DNA from: Parachlamydia acanthamoebae | GTDB lineage: Bacteria; Chlamydiota; Chlamydiia; Chlamydiales; Parachlamydiaceae | Direction: 5' to 3' | DNA: 64,000 nt | Assembly (NCBI RefSeq): GCF_000875975.1 | Contig: NZ_BAWW01000003.1 | Location: 186,001-250,000, forward strand | Shown here: in pieces, positions 45,689 to 52,923 of the stretch | Position numbering within the stretch: the stretch's first letter is position 1 | Layout: each line of letters begins with the position of its first letter | Made by a program: the position numbers and the translations under genes | The notes under the pieces: generated by a model | The model's input: the letters and a program-made list of their open reading frames with translations, nothing else | Databases searched by the model: none | Told to the model about the DNA's origin: nothing

Positions 45689-46300
45689 ATGATTATTGGA
45701 ATTGCAGGAGGCACAGGTTCCGGTAAAACACGGCTAGCAAAACAAATTCAAGAAGCTTTTGGAAATCAAGCTTCGCTCATCGAGCAGGATTGCTACTATA
45801 AAGACCTCTCAGATTTACCTCTTTCAGAAAGAGCCAAAAAAAACTTTGACCACCCGACCTCGTTAGACTTCGAATTATTGCAAACACATTTGCTGCAATT
45901 AAAAGCTTGGCAACCCATCTACAAACCCCATTATGATTTTAAAACACACAGCCGGACCCAGGACACCACCTTGGTTTTTCCAACCAAAATTGTGATTATT
46001 GAAGGGATCCTTTTGCTGTCTATTCCAAATATCCGAGAACTTTTGGATTTAAAAATTTACGTGGAAGCAGAAGATGATATACGGATCCTGCGTCGCTTAG
46101 AACGCGATATCAAGGAACGTGGAAGAGATTTTACAAGTATCAAAGAGCAGTATTTAAAAACTGTCAAACCGATGCATTCAAAATTTGTCGAACCGATTAA
46201 AATTTATGCAGATGTGATTATTCCCAGCCATGGAGATAACTCACAAGCCCTTCAAATGATTATTTCGAGGCTGAAAGACGCTGTCGATATCTCTTTCTAA
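45689..46300 (+). CDS. udk: Uridine kinase
   Basis: Phosphorylates uridine and cytidine for nucleotide salvage. Walker A is GIAGGTGSGKTRLA at the N-terminus, followed by the substrate segment LIEQDCYYKDLSDL, DHPTSLDFELL and KPHYDFKTHSR, then VVIIEGILLLS and the lid RRLERDIKERGR. From the ATG at 45689 (GGAG 6 nt upstream) the protein is 203 residues, typical of the family. The frame also continues up to an ATG at 45626, which would add a signal-peptide-like leader (FRITFLFFLIFSHLLLA); that start has a poor ribosome-binding site. A bidirectional terminator follows. Confidence 0.93.
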   Translation: MIIGIAGGTGSGKTRLAKQIQEAFGNQASLIEQDCYYKDLSDLPLSERAKKNFDHPTSLDFELLQTHLLQLKAWQPIYKPHYDFKTHSRTQDTTLVFPTKIVIIEGILLLSIPNIRELLDLKIYVEAEDDIRILRRLERDIKERGRDFTSIKEQYLKTVKPMHSKFVEPIKIYADVIIPSHGDNSQALQMIISRLKDAVDISF

Positions 46301-46303
46301 AAA

Positions 46304-46334
46304 ACGAGGCATCCTAAGATGCCTCGTTTTTTTT
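46304..46334. terminator. Bidirectional terminator between udk and the convergent OMP gene
   Basis: ACGAGGCATC pairs with GATGCCTCGT around a CTAA loop, with an A-run on the left and a run of eight or more T on the right. It can end both the plus-strand udk transcript and the minus-strand gene. Confidence 0.9.
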
Positions 46335-47223
46335 AGAGCATATAAGAAAGCGTCCCTAAAACGCTATACGAACGCCATTTAGCCCCATTGAAAGGGGTTG
46401 CGCCCTTGCCAAAGATCGAGTAGATGTAATCCATACCATGCCACGTGTTCATGCGTAGAAAATTTCCTTCTAATCCAATTAACCAACCACAATCAAATTG
46501 ATACTGCGTTCCTAAAGTATAAAACGTCCCTGTGGCATGCGCCTTTTGTCTAAAATCTTTTAAGAAATCCCAGCGTAAATTCCAATGTCCTTGCCCCTTA
46601 TAATGTGCCCAATGGTATTCAAACGTCCCGTACAAGGTCCAGCTTCCCAAGTAACAAAACAGATCCCCTCCAACCCAGGGTCCATCCCATTTTGCCCGGT
46701 AGTTGCTATGTAGATTAGAAATTTTCCCTGGTTCTCCATCAAAATCAATGGTTTGACGTCCATGAAATTGTCTTAAATGGAGTTCGTGATGTGACCATCC
46801 GGCTAGTGGAATAATTTTAAGCATTTGGCAAAACCAGGTAGTTTGAAAGCCTATTGCAGCGGATAGATCAAAAACCTCACCTTTACCAGCATCGTTGATT
46901 GAACGAGAATATTCTTGCTTTCTTCCACTCTCTAGATAGTCTGAATCTCGATTCTGCCCATGGTAAATCTTCCCATAATCGCCTTTAAAGCGGGCTGTAA
47001 TTGAACATATAGAAATTTTACCAGTTCCCATAAGATTGTAACTGCATAAATCTTTCCACGTCAGCTCCGATAACACATCTGGATTTCCTCCAGGAGCAGA
47101 GATGGACCATCTAAAGCGATCTTCTCGATAGCCCGCACCGATTTTATAATCCAAATCAATCAAAGCGCTTCCATTGGCAAAAAGCATCATTAATGCAATT
47201 AATACAACCCAAAATCTACACAT
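46333..47223 (-). CDS. Outer membrane beta-barrel protein, Pom-like
   Basis: 296 residues with a signal peptide (VVLIALMMLFANGSA). Aromatic-rich alternating strands start with IGAGYREDRFRWSIS and VLSELTWKDL, a pattern I associate with Protochlamydia outer membrane (Pom) proteins and similar barrels in other bacteria. Late strands (WTLYGTFEYHWAHYKG; FYTLGTQYQFDCGWLIGLEG) and the end VLGTLSYML fit a beta-barrel, although the last residue is Leu rather than Phe. AAGGA lies 6 nt before the ATG. Role unknown: porin, adhesin or omptin-like. Confidence 0.72.
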   Translation of the reverse strand: MCRFWVVLIALMMLFANGSALIDLDYKIGAGYREDRFRWSISAPGGNPDVLSELTWKDLCSYNLMGTGKISICSITARFKGDYGKIYHGQNRDSDYLESGRKQEYSRSINDAGKGEVFDLSAAIGFQTTWFCQMLKIIPLAGWSHHELHLRQFHGRQTIDFDGEPGKISNLHSNYRAKWDGPWVGGDLFCYLGSWTLYGTFEYHWAHYKGQGHWNLRWDFLKDFRQKAHATGTFYTLGTQYQFDCGWLIGLEGNFLRMNTWHGMDYIYSIFGKGATPFNGAKWRSYSVLGTLSYML

Positions 47224-47706
47224 AAAATTCCTTTGTTCTATATTCCAATAAATGTGGCATAAAAATTACGCTTTTTCAGAAAAATTTTACAATCAAAATT
47301 ATTCGATTCGTTTCATTAAATTCCCTTTCAGCCTTCTTTCAGAAGATAAATGAGTCCTTGATTCGAATTCTTCTTTTTCCTTTTTTTTCGAACGCAAAAG
47401 TCAGCGCTAAAATAGGGGGCGCAAAAACTGTATTTTTCTCTTTTTTAACGTTTATTCTAATCACGGATATTGCTATTCTGTTTTTGCCAAAGATATGCGA
47501 AAGCTGCACTCTTGAAAAAGTGTGTAAAAGGCTAAATAAAAAATTGTTGATTCTTATACGTGGGAAATAGAAAAAGCGCCCAGATTTAACGCCGATCTGT
47601 GATGTGCATAGGGCATGTCAAAACAGTATAAGAAAAGACGCAAGGAGAAAAGTAACATTAAAAACTGACAACAGGCTTGAAAAAGTCTAACTATAAAGGG
47701 CATTTA
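47224..47706. other. AT-rich intergenic stretch without a clear gene
   Basis: About 480 bp between the divergent OMP and antiporter genes. A 70-codon frame at 47358-47570 starts at TTG without a ribosome-binding site and looks like chance. The AAAGGG at 47695-47700 is the ribosome-binding site of the antiporter gene. No strong promoter stood out. Confidence 0.5.
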
Positions 47707-48801
47707 ATGAAGTGGCTTTGTTTAGTTTTAGTTGCCACGGCTAAAGCAGCGTTGCTTGATGCGCAGGAAGCGATCACATCCACCCCTTGGATATCAGACA
47801 GTGAAGAAGGATTCTTTTCTTGTCACCGCTACGAAGAGACTTCAAGTGATAGTTTAGGGCAAGGATTTCCAGATAGTTCTGAGATGACTTCTTTAAGCAT
47901 CACTGCCAATATTTTGTTAGGAATTGCCCTTGTCTACAATTTTTTATCACGTAAAGTGCTTGCTTTGCCTGATAATTGGCAAAAAGAGCAGGCGACAGAG
48001 CAAACCGTCGTTTTAACGCATTCAAAAAATCCCCTCAAGTACCTCTCTCATTATATTAAGACCATCCGACGTGTTTTTGGAATTTGGATTATCCCTCTTA
48101 TCGCTTCTATTACCTTTCTCTACGATTGGAAAGCAGCTATCAATTTTCTCAATACACGCAATTACACAGAAGCTCTGTTTATTTCGGTTATCATGACCAT
48201 CGCATCTTCACATCCCATTATGAACCTCGCAGAATCTTTTATTCGGAAAGTCGCTTCTCTCGGGAAAGAATCTCCAGGAGCCTGGTGGGTCTCTCTACTA
48301 ACGATAGGGCCCATTTTGGGAGCAGTTATCACGGAAGCTGGCGCAATGATTGTGACCTGCTTGTTACTTGCTAAACAATTTTATACACGCCCTGTTAGCC
48401 AGAAACTCGCTTATGCCACTCTCGGTTTATTGTTCACACATATTTCTCTGGGAGCGATCATGACAAATTTTTGCACCCCGGTTGACTGGATGCATGCTGA
48501 ACAGTTAGGTGAAGAAGAAATTCTCACACTTGTTATGTTTAGTTGGAAATCCCTTTTAGCCATTTTTACATCCACCATATGTTATTACCTGTACTTTCGA
48601 GATGAATTTGCCGAGTTAGCAAAAAAAGAGCAGCATCGAGTTTCTGAAATTAAAAATTCTGTCCCATGGTGGGTGACAGCAACACATGCCATCGCCTCAT
48701 TGGAACCATTCTTTGTCTCTATCATCCGACTATCTTTATCTGCATTACATGCTTATTTCTTGTTTTTCATGAAATTACCCACCCCTATCAGACTCGCTTG
48801 A
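47707..48801 (+). CDS. Putative Na+/H+ antiporter, N-terminal part of a frameshifted gene
   Basis: 364 residues from the ATG at 47707, chosen for AAAGGG 6 nt upstream. Multi-pass membrane protein resembling the putative Na+/H+ antiporter family PF07399, with conserved-type segments IMTIASSHPIMNLAES, LLTIGPILGAVITEAGAMI and AIMTNFCTPVDWM. The frame goes astray after HAYFLFFMK and stops at 48801. The rest of the family domain continues in the next frame from about 48775. One A missing from the run at 48772-48774 would restore MKITHPYQTRL. Function is lost if this is a real mutation. Confidence 0.75.
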   Translation: MKWLCLVLVATAKAALLDAQEAITSTPWISDSEEGFFSCHRYEETSSDSLGQGFPDSSEMTSLSITANILLGIALVYNFLSRKVLALPDNWQKEQATEQTVVLTHSKNPLKYLSHYIKTIRRVFGIWIIPLIASITFLYDWKAAINFLNTRNYTEALFISVIMTIASSHPIMNLAESFIRKVASLGKESPGAWWVSLLTIGPILGAVITEAGAMIVTCLLLAKQFYTRPVSQKLAYATLGLLFTHISLGAIMTNFCTPVDWMHAEQLGEEEILTLVMFSWKSLLAIFTSTICYYLYFRDEFAELAKKEQHRVSEIKNSVPWWVTATHAIASLEPFFVSIIRLSLSALHAYFLFFMKLPTPIRLA

Positions 48802-49193
48802 AATTGCGCCCTCCCATGTTGGTAGGTTTTTTCTTCTCAGGACTCGTCATTCATGGTGGATTACAAGAATGGTGGATTACCCCCCTACTTGAAAGAGTCG
48901 ATGCTTTGATGCTGACTGGCGCATCTTATATGTTTGGATCTTTCATTGATGGAGCCACATTAACCTATTTGGCAACCTTGCTCCCGTCCTTAAATGACGC
49001 GACAAAATATTCTGTGATTGTTGGAACTCTGGCGGCGGGAGGATTAACTGTCATTGGCCATCCACTGAATTCAGAAAAAGATACCCCACAAAATTCTCAC
49101 TTTTCCGAAGGGATTTCTCCCAAAAAGCTTTTCTGCGCAGCTTTATTTCCCATGTTCGTGACAGCATCTATCTTCTTTATATTTAGAGTGTAA
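48666..49193 (+). pseudogene. C-terminal part of the frameshifted Na+/H+ antiporter
   Basis: The +1-shifted frame opens at an ATG at 48666, but only the part from about 48775 (ITHPYQTRLKLRPPMLVGFF) is homologous; the first ~35 codons are an out-of-frame reading of the upstream gene. It then gives the last membrane segments of the family (FSGLVIHGGLQEWWITPLL; YMFGSFIDGATLTYLATLLP; VGTLAAGGLTVIGHPLN). Together with 47707-48801 it reconstructs one ~490-codon antiporter gene. Confidence 0.7.
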
Positions 49194-49204
49194 CAAAGCT
49201 AGCA

Positions 49205-49233
49205 TTTCCTCAGGCATTTTAAGCCTGAGGAAA
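49205..49233. terminator. Hairpin between convergent genes
   Basis: TTTCCTCAGGC pairs perfectly with GCCTGAGGAAA around ATTTTAA. There is no T-run on either side, so termination is likely but weaker than for a classic rho-independent site. Confidence 0.55.
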
Positions 49234-49244
49234 CTCGCACCTCG

Positions 49245-49589
49245 TTATCTAAAAATGTGCTGCAAATTAAATGAAAGGCCTGGTCTATAAACAGGAGCCT
49301 GTGGGTACACATAGACTTCTTCATAGTATGCATGTGGAAGAACAGCGCTTCCAATGGAGGAAGGATTGACCGGAGATACTTGCACCGGCAAAGGTCGCAC
49401 TGGCAATACACGAATAGGACGAGCCGCAACAACTCGTCTTTCAACCAACACGGGTTCTGGCTTTGGAGCGACAAAAAGACTTCCTAAATTAATTTGAAGA
49501 GAAGTTGATGTCCGGCCTCTCGCCTCGAGCTGGGTAGAACCAATCGCTAAAAGAGTTAAACAAATAGCTAAATATTTTATTATTTTCAT
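49245..49589 (-). CDS. Small exported Pro/Val-rich hypothetical protein
   Basis: 114 residues from the ATG at 49589 (AGGTG upstream); a longer frame to 49649 has a non-conserved leader. The N-terminus is a signal peptide (IIKYLAICLTLLAIGSTQLEA). The mature part is rich in Pro, Val and Arg (APKPEPVLVERRVVAARPIRVLPVRPLPVQVSP), then Tyr-rich (AYYEEVYVYPQAPVYRPG). Low complexity suggests a surface or periplasmic structural role. Not recognised. It lies downstream of the SIMPL-domain gene on the same strand, with an imperfect hairpin (49620-49648) between them. Confidence 0.6.
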   Translation of the reverse strand: MKIIKYLAICLTLLAIGSTQLEARGRTSTSLQINLGSLFVAPKPEPVLVERRVVAARPIRVLPVRPLPVQVSPVNPSSIGSAVLPHAYYEEVYVYPQAPVYRPGLSFNLQHIFR

Positions 49590-49713
49590 GATATCGCACC
49601 TACAATATGTAAATTCAAATGGCTGTATGAAAAACTTCCATGCAGCCAAGTGAAATAAATTGTATGCGAAAACACTTATTTTTTAAAGCAATAAATCGTT
49701 TAAATTAAGTGAA

Positions 49714-50412
49714 TTAAAGAGTTGAAGAAATTTCATAAATCATAAAGACATTTGCCACAATTTCGACATTTCCCGCTTCTATGGGTGTACTGTCTCCTGC
49801 AAAGCTTTTAGTGGATAGTATGTTGTAACGCGGTGTTGGAAAACTTTCACCAGCCGACCCAGAATTCAACTCCAATACACGCACAAGTTTTACACCAGTC
49901 GCCTGAGCCAATGTTTGCGCATCCGCCATCGCATTTGCTGCTGCTGTTTGAAGCGCTTCCGCACGGTAAGCACGAACATCCTTCACTGTAAATTGAATGG
50001 AATCAATTGAATTGACACCTGCACGATTAGCCGCAGCGATTAAATCCCCCGCTAGCTTCAGTTTTTCTGTCGAGACAGATAAGCTATTTATCACTTCATA
50101 CCCTTTAATAGTCTGATCAGAATATCTAGGATGAATGTTAAATTGCCCTGTCTTGTATTCATCTTGGGTTAAGCCTACACCCTTTAAAGCTTCAATGACT
50201 TTTTGCATTTTTACATTGTTATCTGAAACAGCTTTTTCTGAATTCGCATCCTGCGTCACAACACTGATGCGTACCATCATTTTTTCGGCAGGTTTATGCA
50301 GGCGAGCTTCTCCATTAACCATAAGCTTGGCAGGCTCATTTTCTTTGGATATTCCCGTTTGAGCCATTCCAAATGTCAAAAACGCAGCAATAGCATAATT
50401 TAAGAATCTCAT
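49714..50412 (-). CDS. SIMPL-domain (DUF541) exported protein
   Basis: 232 residues from the ATG at 50412, which has GGAG 6 nt upstream; another ATG lies four codons earlier. A signal peptide is followed by the SIMPL/DUF541 domain: LMVNGEARLHKPAEKMMVRISVV, NNVKMQKVIEALKGVGL, QFNIHPRYSDQTIKGYEVINSLSV, and the later AAANAMADAQTLAQATGVKLVRVLEL, all typical. Family members include Brucella BP26/OMP28 and E. coli YggE, periplasmic oligomers linked to stress tolerance. A promoter is seen upstream at 50513-50542. Confidence 0.9.
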   Translation of the reverse strand: MRFLNYAIAAFLTFGMAQTGISKENEPAKLMVNGEARLHKPAEKMMVRISVVTQDANSEKAVSDNNVKMQKVIEALKGVGLTQDEYKTGQFNIHPRYSDQTIKGYEVINSLSVSTEKLKLAGDLIAAANRAGVNSIDSIQFTVKDVRAYRAEALQTAAANAMADAQTLAQATGVKLVRVLELNSGSAGESFPTPRYNILSTKSFAGDSTPIEAGNVEIVANVFMIYEISSTL

Positions 50413-50512
50413 GATTTTCTCCATGTTTTCTTGGTTTTGTCTCTTTATTGTTTATTAAAAAGTTATTCAAATAACACTTTTTAAACAATTTAGAGATTAT
50501 TCTGCTATTGTC

Positions 50513-50542
50513 AGTATACATTCGACTAAGAATTAGAGACAA
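50513..50542 (-). promoter_or_regulatory. Promoter of the SIMPL-domain gene
   Basis: On the minus strand, TTGTCT (50537-50542) and TATACT (50513-50518) are 18 bp apart, with a leader of about 95 nt before the ATG at 50412. Confidence 0.45.
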
Positions 50543-50631
50543 ACCCTAAACGCATTTCTCAATCTATTTAAAATTTCTTTACTTGACCATTTAAAAGATT
50601 TATAGTGGAGCACTTTCATGGAGATGAATCT

Positions 50632-51387
50632 ATGCGCGGGTTACTTCATCATTTCATATCTTTTCTCTGTCTATGTTCATTAAGTGGCTGTGGAATTAAG
50701 TCAGCGTCCCCCTATGAACCAATGATAGAAAGCATCGAATCACCACCGCAACGCCCCAATCTTTTATTTGCAGAAGAAATGGAAAAAGGGGCTTATAAAC
50801 TTTTTGTTGATCAATTAGATGCTTCACAACATTACCTCTTGTACGTGCGTGGAAACGTGAATCGTGATACGGATTGCCAAGAGGTTCTCATTCATCCCGA
50901 TGGAACAGTATCTCTTACGTCTATGCCTGAAAAAAGACTTGTGCTTTCTTTTGAACCCACTCTTTTAGGGGAATCATTTGATGTTTTTTTATTGTCTATG
51001 GACAAAACCCTACTAGGCCTCGCCCATTTGATCCCATTTCCTGTAATAAATACGCAGATTGAAGGATATTCAATTCAAGGAGAAATTTTAAACCAAACCG
51101 CAGAATGTCTCTTTTTTACAGCTTCCGGCTTTGATCCAGAGGAGGAAGTGTTAATGGCTTCTGGCTTAAATGACGAGGATGGCCATTTAACCAAGTATAC
51201 TGCCTCAAAAGATGGAATTCTCCGTTTTATCGAAAATCCTGCATATCGAGGCCGCCGAGGTGGAAAAAGAAAACTCCTCATGATAGGTAAAAAACAAAGA
51301 ATTGAAGCCGAATATTTATGGGGCACAAAACTACTCGATTATTCCCATGCTTTTTTTCAATCTAGAACCAAGTCAGACTCAACATAA
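50632..51387 (+). CDS. Predicted lipoprotein, hypothetical
   Basis: 251 residues from the ATG at 50632 (GGAG 8 nt upstream), preferred over a GTG at 50605 because it places the signal directly at the N-terminus: LLHHFISFLCLCSLSGC with lipobox LSGC. The mature protein has a polar linker and two beta-rich segments (AYKLFVDQLDASQHYLLYVRGNV; YSIQGEILNQTAECLFFTASGF), suggesting two Ig-like or beta-sandwich repeats. It ends 15 bp before the M32 carboxypeptidase gene on the same strand, so they may be co-transcribed. Family not recognised. Confidence 0.72.
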   Translation: MRGLLHHFISFLCLCSLSGCGIKSASPYEPMIESIESPPQRPNLLFAEEMEKGAYKLFVDQLDASQHYLLYVRGNVNRDTDCQEVLIHPDGTVSLTSMPEKRLVLSFEPTLLGESFDVFLLSMDKTLLGLAHLIPFPVINTQIEGYSIQGEILNQTAECLFFTASGFDPEEEVLMASGLNDEDGHLTKYTASKDGILRFIENPAYRGRRGGKRKLLMIGKKQRIEAEYLWGTKLLDYSHAFFQSRTKSDST

Positions 51388-51402
51388 TAAGGAATTGCTA
51401 GC

Positions 51403-52923
51403 ATGCCTGAAGCCACTAATAACTATAAAAAACTCCACGAAATTTCACGCCAGACACGCATTCTGGAAGGGATTGATTCCTTACTGCACTGGGATCAAGA
51501 AACCTACATGCCCGAAGATGCAGCTGCAATTCGCGCTGAACAACAAAAAATTATGGCAGGTTTAGTCCACAAAGGAAGAATCGCTAAGCCATTCGTTAAT
51601 GCCCTGGCAAAGCTCATCGATATCAAAACAGGTAAAGTTCTAGTAAAAGGACTTGGCTCTGCAAAAAATGCGGCTCTAAAAGTATGGCGACGGGAATATT
51701 TAAAAGAAACGGCTCTTCCCACTCAATTTGTGGAAGACTTTGCTAAACTGACCTCTCAATCTGTATTGGTCTGGCGCTCTGCTCGACAAGAGAATTCTTT
51801 CCGCCGTTTTGCGCCTTATTTGGAAAAAATTATTCAAATGAATCGCAAAAAAGCCGATCTTCTGGGCTATAAAGAACATCCCTATGATGCTTTGTTAGAT
51901 GCCTATGAACCAGAAATGACCACAAAACGGATAACCCCCATTTTTTCTGATTTAAAACAATTTCTTGTTGGGCTAATCAAAAAGATCCAACAAAAAACGC
52001 AAATTGATGACCACTTTCTGTTTGGCAAGTTTTCTGAATCCAAACAAATGGCTTTTAGTCAAAAAATCTTAAAAGGGATGCATTATGACATGCGTCGGGG
52101 AAGGCTCGATTTTTCTATCCACCCTTTCTCTTCAGCTGCACACCCCACCGATAGCCGTATTACAACACGCATTCATCCCTCTTCTTTATTAAGTAACGTA
52201 CGCTCTGTGATGCATGAAGCTGGACATGGACTTTATGAAATGGGACTCCCTATTAACGAATATGGCTCACCTTTGGGCGAACATGCCTCGCTGGGAATCC
52301 ATGAAAGCCAATCCCGCTGGTGGGAAACGCGCATTGGACAAAGCTTACCTTTTTGGGAACATTATTTTCCGATTCTGCAGAAGGAATTTAAAGAATTTCA
52401 AAAGGTGTCATTAAAAGAATTCTACAAAGCTTCCAACAAAGTGGAGCCTACCTTTATTCGCGTAGAAGCTGATGAAGTCACCTACAATTTGCATGTCATT
52501 TTACGCTTTGAAATTGAGAAAGCACTCATCGAAGGCTCTCTCCCGATTAAAGAAATCCCTGAGGCATGGAATGCAAAGTTCAAAGAGCTGCTGGGCCTTG
52601 TGCCTTCAACAGATGCAGAAGGATGTCTCCAGGATATTCATTGGTCTCTTGGTTCGTTTGGATACTTTCCCACTTACACATTGGGAAATTTATATGCAGC
52701 CCAATTTTTTGCAACATTCGAACAAGCATTTCCAAAATGGGAAAAAAGCGTTGCCGAAGGAGAGCTGGAATTCATCAAAGAATGGTTAGAAAAGTCGATT
52801 TTCCAATTCGGCAGACAATATTCCAGCTTTGAGCTAGTCGAAAAAGTCAGCGACGCTCCTTTTTCTAGTAAATCCTTTTGCCACTACTTAGAAACCAAGT
52901 ATAAAGACATTTATCGCTTTTAG
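51403..52923 (+). CDS. M32-family metallocarboxypeptidase (Taq type)
   Basis: Zinc carboxypeptidase of peptidase family M32, 506 residues (usual ~500). The zinc motif HEAGH is at 271-275 within VMHEAGHGLYEMGL, and the third ligand Glu is in GEHASLGIHESQSRWWE, the M32 hallmark. Other family segments are present: LLHWDQETYMPEDAA, VRVEADEVTYNLHVILRFEIEKALIEG-like, and DIHWSLGSFGYFPTYTLGNLYAAQFF. AAGGA precedes the ATG. It probably degrades peptides in the cytoplasm. Its 3' end overlaps the convergent gene by 4 bp. Confidence 0.95.
   Translation: MPEATNNYKKLHEISRQTRILEGIDSLLHWDQETYMPEDAAAIRAEQQKIMAGLVHKGRIAKPFVNALAKLIDIKTGKVLVKGLGSAKNAALKVWRREYLKETALPTQFVEDFAKLTSQSVLVWRSARQENSFRRFAPYLEKIIQMNRKKADLLGYKEHPYDALLDAYEPEMTTKRITPIFSDLKQFLVGLIKKIQQKTQIDDHFLFGKFSESKQMAFSQKILKGMHYDMRRGRLDFSIHPFSSAAHPTDSRITTRIHPSSLLSNVRSVMHEAGHGLYEMGLPINEYGSPLGEHASLGIHESQSRWWETRIGQSLPFWEHYFPILQKEFKEFQKVSLKEFYKASNKVEPTFIRVEADEVTYNLHVILRFEIEKALIEGSLPIKEIPEAWNAKFKELLGLVPSTDAEGCLQDIHWSLGSFGYFPTYTLGNLYAAQFFATFEQAFPKWEKSVAEGELEFIKEWLEKSIFQFGRQYSSFELVEKVSDAPFSSKSFCHYLETKYKDIYRF

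Noticed and set aside
47358-47570. 70-codon plus-strand frame with a hydrophobic middle
   Set aside because: TTG start without a ribosome-binding site, no neighbours in an operon, chance frame in AT-rich DNA.
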